Numbered from the stretch's first letter, positions 34,759 to 47,082 are shown. The stretch is DNA of 64,000 nt from Strongylocentrotus purpuratus (GCF_000002235.5 NW_022145594.1:20055390-20119389); one strand, 5' to 3'. The notes: a model not told the origin generated them from the sequence alone. Program-made: numbers and translations.

Positions 34759-35260
34759 AACAAATTAAGAGCGAAAGAAGGAAAGGGAAAGAAAAAAGGA
34801 AAAGAGGAGATAAAGGACAGGGGAAAAGAAGAAAAGAAAAGAAAAGACAAGAAGCCAACAAGTTGTGGATCGGGGGAGGCAAAATTCAAACGTGGTTTAT
34901 TTCTAATTCCATAACCTTACGGTGACTTACAAATGTTGCTAAATGATGGTCATTTTACGGTAATTTAATGCCTAAAACCCCTGAAATTCTTGGGGCTCCG
35001 TCCCCTAGACCTCAAGTCAAAGAGTGTCCTGCCAGTGTCACAAAATAATATGGTATCAAAAAATACTCACCTGACGGTAATAAAAACGCCTTAAACCCCT
35101 GAGCTTCCGGCGGCTCTGCCTTCTGGACCAAACCAAAGGCCCTAAAGCGGGCCCCTGAATGTTTATCTGACCGTAATTAAACGCCTAAAATCCCTGAGCT
35201 CCCGGGGGCTCCGCCCCTGAACCCCATGCCAATACGTGACCTGCCAGTGTCACAATAAGG
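34759..35260 (-). repeat. Composite repeat: polypurine tract plus minisatellite
   Basis: An A/G-rich tract (about 34765-34870) is followed by two to three inverted units of the 113-bp minisatellite (TAATTTAATGCCTAAAACCCC, GAGCTCCCGGGGGCTCCGCCCC, CAGTGTCACAA). It then passes into a C run at about 35266-35280 and another A/G tract. Confidence 0.7.
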
Positions 35261-36109
35261 TCCCCTCCCCCCCCCCCCCCAAAAAAAAAGAGAGGAGAAA
35301 AAGGAAGAGGACATAGGAAGAAAAAGTAGCAGACAAAGAACTTTTTTTTTAAATTCAGACAAGGATTAAGAGTCGAGAAATCTACAAAGAATCGTCTTCT
35401 TTCTCTAGTAATATTTTTAAAAAACTTCAAAGCTTCCACGCTTCGCGCAGGAGGGGGGAGGGGCAATTGAATTCAGACATGGATTAAGAGTTCATCTTCT
35501 CTTTCTCTAAAGGCAGGCTTTACTACTTCAGCCAGAAGGGATTAGACCGCCCAGCGAGCCAGCGAGGTCACTGTGACAGGTGGCTATCTCATTAAAGGAA
35601 TAGTTGAGTGTTGGTCAATACTCACATTAGCGAACGAAACTATGATCTAAACATAAAAAACATACAATAAATGTCTAAGAATGCATCATTGAAGATATAA
35701 ATCCGAAATATTACATTAGAGTGAATTTATATGCAAAAAACCTGTTCGACTGCAAATGATTTTATTTATCAAAAATTTTACTTTCGAGGCGTGTTCAGTG
35801 TAATTGTATAGCGCCACCTCTCGGTCAAGCGGCAGCACACCGTGAATTTTCGCCAAGACGACGATCGGATATGGGCGTGCAAGTAATATCCGAACCATGT
35901 CTATAGCGCGCTGACTGATTTATATTGTACACATTATGGTATGCGAAGCCTGCACATAATTGCATGGTCTGTGGTACTGGTAGCGCTATTGTTTTTGAGC
36001 GCGATATGCGAATACTGTATGTGTATGTAGTGCGAGTACGCTCGACCTAGTAGTAGTGTATGTGTATGTATTGTACGTCGTATGACCCAGTTGATTACTT
36101 CTACAGTGT
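35261..36109. other. Gene-free; repeat fragments
   Basis: The text 35540-35600 (GACCGCCCAGCGAGC...TGGCTATCTCATTA) is an inverted relative of 23140-23200. The remainder shows no coding region, only A/T-rich unique-looking sequence. Confidence 0.45.
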
Positions 36110-36263
36110 AAAGAAAGTGGCTTACTCTATCTATCAACCAATATGTGAGACAACGCAAGGGCAATTTTGTATTTCGTTTGTAGGAACAAAGCTGTGGAAT
36201 GATCTCCCAGATGAAATTAGATTAAAAACATCGAGGTTATCTGTCCACCTACCTTCTATGTAA
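36110..36263 (+). pseudogene. LINE ORF2 C-terminal fossil
   Basis: The frame reads GQFCISFVGTKLWNDLPDEI, the GxKLWNxLPxxIR signature of CR1/L2-like polymerases. Sequence upstream in the same frame (SVKKVAYSIYQ) may belong to the same fossil. Only a fragment remains. Confidence 0.5.
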
Positions 36264-36324
36264 ATGACGTGGGCCTTCGTTTTTCCTTTTATATTACTTG
36301 TCTTCCTTTTATAATATGTGAAGA

Positions 36325-37385
36325 GTTTCATTCCAAAAGGAGCCAAATCCACTTTGGGTACTTCTGAGTAAATTGCCTTTTTTATTTCTCCACTTTCCCT
36401 TTAGCCATGTATACCTTCATGTTGTTATATATGTTGAAGGTGTCACCCTGCATGGACCTGATTATCTGCCAATAATGATAAGAAAAAATCTTCCCTTCGG
36501 CTTTTCTGATGTTTACTAAATTTTTTGATTTTTTATTTTCGTGGATTTAGCTCCTTTTGGAATGAAACATGTTATTGTACCTAAAAAATAAAAAATAAAT
36601 CATATTTTCTCAATAAAGTCACTGAAATTTTATTCAAATTTAGCAGCAAACCTTTCCTTTTAAATAATAATAGTGAAATCACACATAAATATAACCTTTC
36701 GAAAAGAAAGTAAACAACATTATTACAGTTTCATTCCAAAAGGAGCTAAATCCATTCAATTCCAAAAGAAGCTAAATCCATGTTTCATTCAAAAAGGAAT
36801 TACTAAATCCACATTTTTTTTTTGGCACATATCGCACGACAACCAAATGCCCTAAGATGTTGATACCCACTTTGATAGAAAAATAAGGTTTTACAAAATG
36901 GAAAAATACTAGAAGAGAAAAGGTAAGAAAGAGTAAAGACGGATTGAGGACGGTAAACCCCAAACAAGAGACTACCCCAGAATCCTCTCACCGGCACCAG
37001 AGTTGCCTAGGCCAATGATGGCCGAGAAGATTGCGCAATGTACCGCGCCGGTCTGGCAGGAAGGTGCCAATTGCGGTGAGGGGTTTTCATGGACCAGTAG
37101 ATCTGAGATTATATTATCCAAAAAAAAAGAGATGAATATGAATTGACAAATAGTACCAAAAATAGAAGAAAAAACAGAAATAAAGTGAAAGGCGTAAATA
37201 TTCTAAAAAAGAATGAAACGCCGATAATACCAAACAACAACAACAACACAAAATCTAAAAATTTGATAGAAATCAGAAATAACTGGTGGATTTTTTGTCT
37301 TATCATATGTTATAGGTCCAGAGCGACACCTTTAACATATATAACAACATGAAGGTACATGGCTAAAGGGAAAGTGGAGAAATAA
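36325..37385. repeat. Inverted-repeat element with TTCATTCCAAAAGGAG motifs
   Basis: A block CACTTTCCCTTTAGCCATGTA...CAACATATATAAC-type text at 36390-36450 is found inverted at 37313-37380. Between and around these, GTTTCATTCCAAAAGGAGCTA occurs at about 36325, inverted at 36545, and again at 36727, 36757 and 36783 with variation. It is non-coding and probably a MITE with internal tandem motifs; the boundaries are approximate. Confidence 0.55.
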
Positions 37386-38269
37386 AAAGAAATAAATTTT
37401 AAAAAAATTAAAAATTGTTGTATCAGTATACTATAATGAATAACAGTAGTGAATTAATTTAACATCTTACTTGATTCATACTTGTCCATAATGCAGTGTT
37501 TTTCAGTATTCTTATTTTGGTACTGCATGCAATTGTAAAGTTTAAACAAAAAAGTGATTGTAACTTCTTGTAAATAAGTTGTGTTCTACAGTGCCTGTGT
37601 ATTGCATGACCTACGTCAGTACGTGATAACTTGTAAATGTGTAAAGACATAAGATTTTAATATAATTATAGTAATGCTAAAATGAAGATACATAACATAT
37701 TTTTATGGTGTACATTGAAAGCTTTATTCGGCCATAACTAACAGTTAAATTTACACAACATTATTGAGATGAATACAAATTATAATTGCTGTACTGAAGG
37801 CAATATTTAAACGTGATGTTGATTTCAACCATTGCATACAAACAGATCATGTGTATTAAAAAAGGCACATTTTTATTTAGCATCTATCGCTATGACAACT
37901 TTAACCGTCGTCATTAAGAAGGAGCAATATACTTTATTTGTATACCACCATGTCTTGTTACTTATTAGTTACTGCTTATTTATATACATCTTATCTTGTG
38001 TCTTTCATAAAAACTTGACATACTCTATAGGCAATGTGTAGATAAGTTTACCAAAGAAAAGTATCTATAACAGTAATGTTTCTACGCGCTTGACAAATAT
38101 ACTATTACCCCGGTCATTTGATTCAGTGCTTGCCCGCACACAATGTTTTGACTAGTACGTGATCATACAAATTTTGCCGAGAAACTGCCTACTAATTGAT
38201 ATATTTGGTAAATTATTATATCTATTTGGACTTGATAGATATAACGCATGTGTCGCGCACTTGTGCGTA
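37386..38269. other. Gene-free segment
   Basis: A/T-rich; no repeat or exon could be supported. Confidence 0.4.
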
Positions 38270-38475
38270 GTCCCATATACATCTTTCTGTGTACAGTGCT
38301 TGTAACTTTACCAAGACTGGGCCAATTTTTTTATCATTTCGATGATTCTAGAACCTTGCAGTACACACCAAGACTTATATGCTAGATGATCAACCTTCTC
38401 TGATCGATTCCACAACAATCCTTTCACAATGCAGTCGCATGACCATAACTGGTTTTATCTTTTAAGTTTCACATC
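38270..38475 (+). repeat. TTAA-MITE family 2, partial
   Basis: The segment contains CATATACATCTTTCTGTGTA, CCAAGACTGGGCC and CTAGAACCTTGCAGTACAC, as in the copies at 1490 and 40930 and inverted at 61810-62192. The termini are eroded. Confidence 0.65.
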
Positions 38476-40368
38476 TTACTTTATATATAAATGCTTTAAA
38501 AATTGTCTGAGTGATTCTTTTCCTTAATGTGTACGAGTATACATGTATACATACTCCATATCGATCTCAAATCCTGAATCATATCAGTTTCAGCACAAAA
38601 TTAAGTATAGTTAGGTACATATATGTCTTTCATCTTCCCTAATGCTCGACTATGAATATCACCTCAAGTGATTAACATCCAACATAAGGTTTTTCAAAAA
38701 AATAGCACAGACATTTCAAAACTGGTCATGTCCTATACGCACACAAAAGACAATTCTGCGTTGTGTGTACTGAGTTTCATATGAATCGATCAAACTGCTT
38801 CCGATAGTTTGCTCACATACTTATTTTACACACTGCACATGCATTGAGTTTTATACTGTTATTATAATGCCTCATCAAAGATACCAAAACTATAAAATTG
38901 CTAAAACTTGGAAAGAATATGCTCCACAAGATTATTAAAACAAAATTGTATTCTTTGTGCAAAGCTTGGTTACCATGGAGGTACCTTAACAGACAGACAC
39001 AACAAATGTGTCTTGCACACCCTCGGGTCAATCGGTATACCAAGTTTTATTACAATTTGCAAAAAAATTGGAAAAAATTTGACCCAGTTTTTTACAATAG
39101 ACCAACAGAAAGACTCGCCTGCCCAACTGTATCCTTATTCCTTTATACACCCTTTCAAACTACAAAGTAGTTACAGGCAGCATATCTCTTGATGGTATAA
39201 CCTTGAACCGCAATACTTTGGCGTTGAGCTGATTCACGTTCATTGATTCAAATGATGCATGAAACCAACTGTTTTGCTGTCTTGTGATCATTTCTCTTTT
39301 TCGCTTGCATTATTTTAGTCACATTGATTGCATTAAACAAAAAATGAAGACTATTTACAATAAGATATTCTACAAATCTTTCTTCTGTCCATGTTGATTT
39401 TCAACAGGTTCCAAAGTATAGTCTTTTTCATGATCGACTGTCACCTCAGTTACATGCACAGTCACTAAAACCAAACACATTGTTGACTCATGGTTTGACC
39501 TCTTGGCTGTAAATTTTATAATTACTACCGTAACTTCTTCAAGGAATATAGGTTGCCAAATAGATACAAATTGAAATATCCACCATTTCCACATGAGCAA
39601 GCACTGATTTTATCACAAATTATGAATTGTATAAATCACATAGAGCTTTTATACACTGATGTCACAATTTGTCTTTTATATTCCTACATTTCTTCCATTT
39701 GTAAACTTGCCAACCTCTTATTGTAATACAATATACAAGTGCCAAGCATGGTGGCTAATCTAGCAACAATAACAATTTATTTCTGGTACATGTATATCAT
39801 GTGTTATGTGATTTTTTTTCTCCAGATAACCACATCCCCATGATCCCCAGGGACACTCTAGTATCAAGTTTGGTGGTATTTTGTCAAAGGGTCTCTGACA
39901 TATCAAGAATACATGCTCGTAATGCTAAGCCATGCAATCTTTCACCTCCGGACCACAAAATCATTAGCAACCAAATGAGTCCAAAATGTTAAGTTCCAAC
40001 CAATCCTCAAGATAGCCTAAAAACATGCCACATGGACAAATTAAATCGAGGCGATTAAGAGTCTTGCATGCAATCATGCAACAATGAACCTCATTTGACC
40101 TTTGACCTACTTATGTGACCTTCAACTCCAGAATATCATGGAGGCCAATAAAGGGCATCTACCAATCAAGTATGGTTACAAACAGATGCAGGGTTGGAAA
40201 GTTAGCAACCCTAATTGATTTTTGCAGGTAAGATTTCACATTAGACTTCATTCAAATTTGTGTACAGTCACGGAGGATGGACGGAAGGACGCCATTTGGA
40301 TCCCTTAGTCTCTGCTCGAAAAAAAGCAGTTCTCAAGTCAGACAATCCTAAATGTTCACTACAGAGGA
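38476..40368. other. No gene seen; MITE-like text
   Basis: The sequences around 38990-39040, 39825-39900 and 40085-40200 (CTTTGACCT, GACCTTCAACTCC, ATCAAGTATGGTTAC) read like interiors of common invertebrate MITEs. No ends could be fixed. This would be the 3' flank of the gene at 42218-40369. Confidence 0.4.
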
Positions 40369-40633
40369 TTACATGGATTTCTCTAATCGGCCTAGTCTCC
40401 TGGCTAGGATCACATCAACTTGTGGTGGAGGAAATGGTGCAAGCCGGGGCCTTGTGTGTCTAGGGTCATCAGGGAGCAGAACAGCCTTCGAGAACAGTGG
40501 TCCTTGGTCCTGTTCTCTGCGTTCCAGTATCGCACCGATGAGTCCTTGTACATACATGTAGGGGTAGGTCTTGGGGACCTTCTCCTTCCGGGCCACGTAG
40601 TTGTTGGCACGCTTTGACCATACTGCAACATAT
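40369..40633 (-). CDS. Unknown gene, last exon
   Basis: Acceptor CTGTATCATAAA region ending GATACAG, then YVAVWSKRANNYVARK, KTYPYMYVQGLIGAI and a Pro-rich stretch (PRLAPFPPPQVDVIL), ending in TAA. Using the next AG (TTGCAG) instead would break phase with the preceding exon, so the first AG was chosen. Confidence 0.55.
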
Positions 40634-42218
40634 CTGTATCATAAAATAAAAGAACATGCAAAATGTAACAAGTTGCATTATACGCACACTCATTCTTGTC
40701 AATTGGAAATGATTCATATCTCTTAAAGATAAACTTGAGTTCTGGTAAAAAAAGAAAATGAATTCTCACAGAATCTAACGAAACTTACACTGAATGTTCA
40801 AGATTACAAATAAATGTCATGTGCCAAACAATTTTGGAAGAAAATGTATACTGGCTGAGTAATGAGCATAGAAAGATAAGGAAATCAGGGTAATACTAGC
40901 CCCGACAGGCCGACACCATGTGTGTTGTCCCATATACATCTTTCTGTGTAAGTGATTGTTACTTTACCAAAACTCTGCCAAATTTATGATGATTTTGATG
41001 ACTCCAGAACCTTGCATTACACACCAAGTATATTATTACACTGAATCCAAGTCCGCATTTAGGGTCCAAAATCAGCAGCATGATTGACAAACCATCAGCT
41101 TACAGTCCGTCATCTACATAATTTAGATGTGCGTCGTGTACAGGGACAACTTCTTTAGATGACGTCATATTTTGGCGATTTAAAAGGGGCGTTCCCAGGA
41201 AGGACAATTAGATATTTAATAATTTCCCCAAAATTGATAAATTTCATGGGAAAGAACTGCCAATTCGGATTGCCCTGTCCAACTACACAGGGAAAACAAA
41301 AAATCATGTTTTTTTTTTTACTCCACCCACTTTGGATTGCCTTGTCCATCTAAAAAAAAATGTACAAATAAAAATAGGAAAAACAAGAAAGAAAAGAAAA
41401 CCTTTTTTTCTTTCTTTCTAATTTCCACTCACTTTGTATTGCCTTGTTCATCAATCTGGTCGGGCCTGTCCTTGTGTGCCATGTAGTCGATGACCGCAAG
41501 CAAATTCCTTGCCCGGTTTGCTGGGTAGCTGGATGGATAAGACAAACAATTGGTATTACCACTACCATGATGAATGAATAGTAAATGCTTTAGACAAATC
41601 TCAGACTCATTGGCCCGTAGTCACAAAGGAGGTTTGTAGGAGGTTTGTACAAACCATGGTTTGACGATGGTTTACATCTATGGAATGCTGCTCGCATACC
41701 GTAAATTGTAAATTAACATTGTTAACAAGTATGGAGTTTACATTCCTTCTCCATCAGTTTACAAATGGCATTCCATAGATGTAAACCTTGGCCAAACCAT
41801 GGTTTGTACAAACCTCCTTTGTGAATACGAGCCATTCACTTCAGTTCTGGATTTGTGTTGTAAATTATTGACTCTTAATTAAAGGTAGTTACATTTCCCT
41901 GCTACAACCACTCCAACTTGACTTAACATCAGGTACCGACACAAGTACGATACAAAGTCTGCTGTTTCAAGACTCTGCATGCATCCAAAAGTGATTTCAG
42001 CATTTATATAGATGTCATTCATAATTTCTCATTAACTTTGCTATTTGCTTCAAAATATGATATTGTAACTGTAACCGTACTGTAATGATATGTTTCAACT
42101 TTTCCACAATCTTACTTCAAACATACAAAATGATACTAAAAATACTTACTCAAAGGAATACCGCTTGGAAGCATACATCAGTATATGGTTGTGGAAACAC
42201 TCGAGCATGCTGGTGTGC
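40369..42218 (-). CDS. Conserved-type protein of unknown function, three 3' exons
   Basis: Exons 42218-42150, 41528-41433 and 40633-40369 join in phase (2, 2, stop) with canonical GT/AG sites. The peptide runs HTSMLECFHNHILMYASKR, then DYPANRARNLLAVIDYMAHK, then YVAVWSKRANNYV, and ends ARRLGRLEKSM. From memory this parallels a multi-copy fish/invertebrate family with the signature HTGxLExxHSLLxKYxPKR followed by ARxQLAxLDxN; its function is not known to me and a transposon origin is possible. A further upstream exon candidate at 42623-42481 is out of phase, so the copy may be decaying. A MITE sits in the last intron. Confidence 0.55.
40727..41035 (-). repeat. TTAA-MITE family 2, one end intact
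   Basis: The segment starts after TTAA (40723-40726) with AGATAAACTTGAGTTCTGG and matches the reverse complement of 62192-61880 closely, including GCCCCGAC..CACCATGTGTGTTG. The other end is lost beyond CATTACACACCAAG. Confidence 0.75.
41433..41528 (-). CDS. Unknown gene, middle exon
   Basis: A 96-nt exon, acceptor CCATCCAG and donor GTGAGT, encoding YPANRARNLLAVIDYMAHKD and PDQIDEQGNT. Imperfect copies of its 3' edge (GACAAGGCAATCCAAAGTGG) lie in the following intron at about 41325-41350 and 41265-41285. Confidence 0.55.
41612..41833. mobile_element. Foldback MITE, GGCCCGTA...CAAAGGAGGTTTG
   Basis: A 222-bp palindromic element. The arms read GGCCCGTAGTCACAAAGGAGG and, inverted, GGCTCGTATTCACAAAGGAGG. 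They continue through TTTGTACAAACCATGGTTTG and GGTTTACATCTATGGAATGC. The flanks share ATT. A much shorter relative is at 48693-48746. Confidence 0.8.
42150..42218 (-). CDS. Unknown gene, upstream exon
   Basis: A 69-nt exon, acceptor ATTCCTTAG and donor GTAAGT. It encodes HTSMLECFHNHILMYASKR then YSF, and the split codon (GA + C) joins to the next exon. Confidence 0.55.
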   Translation of the reverse strand, partial: AHQHARVFPQPYTDVCFQAVFL

Positions 42219-43713
42219 CTAAGGAATTATGAAAACAAAATAAAAACTGATATAAATGATAGGGCATTTCATTATTTTCATACCACAAAATCAATATTGA
42301 AAATCCCATGTCATACACATGAGCAAATAAGATGCATTATCTTGACCTGCTGATATGTCCCAATTTTATAGGTCATAACCGAAAAAGAGCTCAATCTTGC
42401 AAACATGTACGTAATGAACGCATTCTCATTAAATTCCTCTCAATTTACAGAGCCTTTCGTACATGTATACAGAATCCTACCTGAAGCGAGCAAATCAGCA
42501 GAGTAGGCCAAGTTCTCCATGAATTTGCGGTCAAAGGTGACTTGTACTATTCACCTGCTAATTCCCCTACTGCTGCTTGGAATTTCTTCGCTGGGGATGG
42601 ATTGTGTTGTCTGTTCTTCATATCTGTAAAAAGTGAAGAAACGAAAGTCATTCACAAAGTAAAAAACATTCAGATTTTAAATCACCAAAAGAAATTATTT
42701 TGAAGATGGCATTCTCTAATAATTATCACAGCTAGCCAGATTTGGAATTTGCATGACTAATAACTGATGCATTGGTTCTCTGTCATGTATGTGAAGTTGA
42801 GACACTCTTTGGTAGAGATAAATATAGATGAGACAGTCACATCTCAAGCAAGCTATAGTATAACCTTGTCGACTTTTAAAAAGAGCAGGATGTTTACCCG
42901 GTTGACTAGCCCTGCACGTCATCATTACAAAGAAAACTGCAGTTGTAACGAGGGACATTAAAGGTAGGGTCTATTACAAAGTTTTGGGAAATTTTGAAAA
43001 TTGGGTGGATAGTGATTCTTTACAATTTTGATATATTTGGATGCCCCTGTGGAAGTATTATAAGCACTAGAAAATTTAGCTCCTAAAACACTTCTGCTTT
43101 CGAAAAAAATTGAATATAAAAATTTACCGGTGCTCCCGGTAAATTTTGATAAATTTGAAATAGCGCCTACGGTCGTACAACGGTAGCTGCTACCATAAAA
43201 ATCCCGGAATATGTAGTTGTGATATATAATTTCAAAAAGGTAATACTCATAGCCAATCGGTCAATTGTAGCTTGTTGTATAGCTGAATTAATATATTGAC
43301 CTTGAGAGAGAGTTATAGTATAGGCCTACCCCATAAAGAGATTATTATTTACAATTTCATCACTTTAGACTCGATTTCAACGCGACAACGTTCACTGAAT
43401 ATTGTAGGATCGCATATCGCATATGCTTCCAATATTTTCATTTGAACCAAATTCATCCGGAGGTCTAGTGGAGCCAGACGTAGTCTCAGTGGAACAACCG
43501 ACGATATAGAGACTGAAGCTTTCGGTCTACTGTAGACCTAGGCTAGACTATCAATATCATATGATTCATGAAATCTGAATTAAAAATCCAAGGCAAGAGA
43601 TAACAAAACGTAATTTCTTAAATTTGCCGATTCCATGCATCTAGTCTCTAGACTAGATCAAATTAAAACGGTAGGCCTACCCAATGCAGTGGGGCGTATA
43701 TCATTTCAACTTA
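42219..43713. other. Intron or intergenic, one doubtful exon
   Basis: At 42623-42481 acceptor TTTTTACAG and donor GTAGGA flank text that encodes MKNRQHNPSPAKKFQAAVG in one frame and VTFDRKFMENLAYSADLLAS in another. A single-base shift would be needed to unite them. Nothing else was supported; a hairpin AATTTACCGG...CCGGTAAATT lies at about 43122-43148. Confidence 0.4.
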
Positions 43714-43960
43714 CCTCTCAGTGAGCTGGCATGTCTATTGCATCCTCTAGACTCGGCAACGAGAAGGCCGCCTGCAGCTCGCGAAGTTTCTCCGCCGTAC
43801 CCTGGCCTTGTTCACAGCCACTCCCGCGCCTCCTCTGGGCCGGATGGTCGAGCTGCCATTGCTTGTTTCTCTCCTTCCTCTTACCGTCTTACTTAGTCTT
43901 ATTCCGATTTAGCGTAGCCTTAGCCTTGTCCTTAGGCTTAGCACTAGCTGAGTCCGAGTC
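43714..43960 (-). other. CpG-rich segment, possible 5' exon
   Basis: On the minus strand an ATG (ACGATGGCC) near 43960 opens MADSDSASAKPKDKAKATL before an early stop. Coding-like text in the same frame continues after it (KLRELQAAFSLPSLEDAI), and a donor GTAAGTTG follows near 43713. GC and CpG content rise sharply. It may be the first exon of the unknown gene (42218-40369), in a damaged state, or just a promoter island. Confidence 0.3.
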
Positions 43961-44469
43961 GGCCATCGTCCGTGACCTCGAGCTCCTTTTCCAATCTCGA
44001 TCTCGTTATCGTATTTCAATCAAAGCTTGTCTGTAGCTGTCTAGCGTTCGATCGGCGCCGGTGATAATCTGATATGAGCTGTGTGTGTTAAACTTTACGT
44101 GAAAGCAGCGTATTGGAAATGATCAGCTGTACTGTATTACTAGCGCGCGGTCGGATACCCGCCTGCTAGCTACCTGTAGTACTGTACGTACCAACGAACT
44201 CAAACACTCGTTGTAAATACGCTGGTTGTTAAATGACATAGAGGGAGCTAAACACGTAAATTCAAAAAATAAACCGTCGAAAGTCAAAAGTGATGTCCGG
44301 ACGTCAAACACTTTTATATAATGTTTTGAAAGCAAATTGCACAACAATTAGAGCATTTGATTTGGAATTATTATCATCTCCCATGTTTTTTTCGATGATC
44401 TTTCATATGGTACTGAAATAAACCAAATTTGTTTTGGAGGGGCACTTTGGAAATTACCAATACTCAACT

Positions 44470-45090
44470 ATACCTTTAACTCAGCTCTCATTTAACATAA
44501 AGAAAAGAGGATCATGGGGGACCAACGGGCACCGATTGGGGAAGTTTAATATATATAGGGAGCAAGTAGCTACAAGTAGGACAGTGTGCCTGTGACGTTT
44601 CTTTAGTAATCGCTTTTTAAAAGACTCTTGAATTTGGCCGCTTTCTAAAGACAGATAATTAAGATGTGCGCTGGCCGGACAATTATTGATATTTCTATCT
44701 TTCCTTCTAAATCACACACTTGTATTCTCGACATAGCTTCTTTTTTCTTTTTTTAATAGAGCTATAGAATTTCCATTTTTAACGAAAAAAATACACTCGA
44801 AGAAAAACTGTTTATACCTTTTACCCTTTTCTACTATCAACCTATTTACTCAATATATTTACAGAAAATTCATTTAATAAAAAGCTATACGACAATATAT
44901 GCTTCATTGCCTTGCTTGCCGTTGACATGTTTGTTTTTATTATCTATTCAGTCCCCAAATAACTGATAGAGATATACGTTAGATTTATATTTTCTAAATT
45001 CTTCGAAAAACAAAGTACCCCTGATTTCTAGACTGAACTCTATCTTTCAAACGCAACTCATCAGAACTTGAAAACATGACGGCGGCATAT
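44470..45090 (-). repeat. Inverted relatives of the 22.7-29-kb composite repeat
   Basis: The reverse complement matches 23036-23150 (44490-44600). Direct matches occur to about 22700-22790 (TAATCGCTTTTTAAAA...TTGGCCGCTTT) and 25915-25990 (GCCGTTGAC.TGTTTG...GATATACGTTAGAT). About 44995-45085 matches 28890-28990 inverted. The element thus exists elsewhere in a shorter arrangement. Confidence 0.65.
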
Positions 45091-45714
45091 TATAATATAA
45101 TATAAATATTATCTGTCTCGCCTCGACTTGACAAAGATAATATTATCTCCCTCACCTCAACTTGACAAGGATAACATTTAGGCAGGCATATTTAAAAACA
45201 GATCATTTTGGCGGGCATAGTTAAAATCACGACTTTACTTTCAACCAATCAGATGGCAGGATTAGGAAAGATTCTTAAAGTAAGGTTTATAATAGGATTT
45301 ATATCATTGAAGCATGACAAAAATAAACACAAATATATGATTTGGGTATAATAAACAATAGGCGAGCCATATAAAATAGCAAATCTTATGTTGTTACCAA
45401 AATTATTTTTTTGAATATGAAAATACAAGGCATCTAATCCGTTTACAGGCAGGATGCATCTACATGAAGTGAGCCCACATATATCCACGGTACGACTGGT
45501 CTCTTTATTGAAAAAGGCATATCAGAAAAGAATGACCACATATTTGTCTCTAGTGACAAGTTGTTATTATTGTTTTGGGGTTTATAAGGCTGTCCAATCT
45601 GAAAAGATTATTTTCGCAAGGCTATACTGTTTTTTCGAGTTATTTATCAGTGATCATAAGATGGCGCTGTTTCTTTTGCTCTGACAAATTAGATTCTGCT
45701 TTATGAAGATATCA

Positions 45715-46070
45715 TTTGGAAGGATGTGGCGGTGAACCAGGCCGCGGGGTGGCTGGGTCAATTAGGCCGGCGGGGGGCCCAGACGACCTCATTAAGAAGA
45801 GGCTCGGCTTCCATGCGAGAGGCTGGAATTTGGCGGCATATCACTGTCCTCCTGCCGGCGGCAGCCAGGCTGAACTCATGTTTTCTAGCTTTTTCCGAGG
45901 CTCGGTTTCCATTCGAAAGGCGGCAGCCGGCGCATGCTTTTGGATGCCATTTCCTACCGCCAGCGGTAGCCGGCTCAGCTAATTAAAAAAATGCAGCCAA
46001 GACGCATAAGTGCAGTTAGCTGCCGCCGGCTGGTATATTTATTTTTGACGCCTCGCCTAAATAGTTAGGA
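45715..46070. repeat. GC-rich island, second copy (inverted)
   Basis: It ends TTTTTGACGCCTCGCC, the inverse of the boundary at 19420. The interior is full of GCCGGCGGCAGCC, CGGCAGCCGG and GGCTGG motifs. Proline/glycine-rich ORFs here have no other support. Confidence 0.6.
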
Positions 46071-46248
46071 CCCCAAACTAACAGAATGTGCATGTTTGCC
46101 CCAAAATTGGTGGTGCTTGAGGCCACTAGGATTTTTACCATGGTAACGAATTAGGGAACATTATAATTTGAGAAAAATCTCATTCATTTGTAATCTAGAG
46201 AGTTAAACAAAAACAAGTATTAAGGTATGTCAAATATAATGTATTTAA

Positions 46249-46764
46249 GGATATTATGTCCCTTTTGCAGCCAACATTAAATTGTGTAGAACTTTGCACG
46301 AAATATGAATATGTCATGTGTGTCCTATCTGTGAAATTGAACCGTTAGCAGTGTCCTAATATTCAAATTGTGCAAGGAAACTTGTTTACTTTCTAGACTT
46401 CACTGTCAGACACCATTGAGTGACTGACTGACATTTTTTTCTTCGGTAATAACGTACATAAAATGAGCTGTAACAGGTACATGAGTATTTGTCTACATCA
46501 ATAACCCATTACTTGTAATGGCCAAAAGTAAACCGATGCAGCACAAAATGTACGACCATTCGGTTCGAGGGTCTGAAAATCAGACTTTTTACTTAGGTTA
46601 TTGCAATCTCTTATGTAGATTCAACAACTAATGGTTGTTTTTTCCTACAAAAAACATTTTTTAAGCCCTTTCGTTTAGAGGGAAGTTCTAAATTATTAAG
46701 TTGTCTTTCAAATGCCGTTTGAATTCAATCTTTTCGTTTGGCCTGCAAATGGTACATAGTACAT
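46249..46764. mobile_element. TTAA-flanked MITE, family 1, full length, inverted
   Basis: A 516-bp element with TTAA at 46245-46248 and 46765-46768. The termini are GGATATTATGTCCC...TTTGCAG and, inverted, ATGTACTATGTACC...TTTGCAG. Its interior matches 28178-28707 in reverse. Confidence 0.8.
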
Positions 46765-47082
46765 TTAAAGCCTCTCACTTGCAAACATCCCAAATTCGAG
46801 TTATTACATGTATCGGTCATGTTTGAAAAGGGCTGTTGCTATGGAAACAGTAAAACAAAATGATATTTACATTATTTTTCTTAAATAATCTAATGAAACA
46901 CATTTTATTAAGATTATAAATGTTCAATTCGACCTACTCCCGATAAACTAAGCAGATTTTCTTCCAATGAGGATACATATTATCACCAAGTTTGAACCCC
47001 ATATCTCTGGTGGTCCTCGAGATATCGCAATAGCAAGGCAAAAAACTGGAATTTTAGAAATTGACCGGTATAAGGTCCAATC

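Noticed and set aside
43731-44036. Plus-strand 101-codon ORF in the CpG-rich segment
   Set aside because: Stop-poor because of base composition; the minus strand has the better ATG and donor, and even that is uncertain.
45716-45986. Two ~87-codon ORFs in the GC-rich island
   Set aside because: The island is a repeat with bidirectional GC motifs; no start context or homologous domain.
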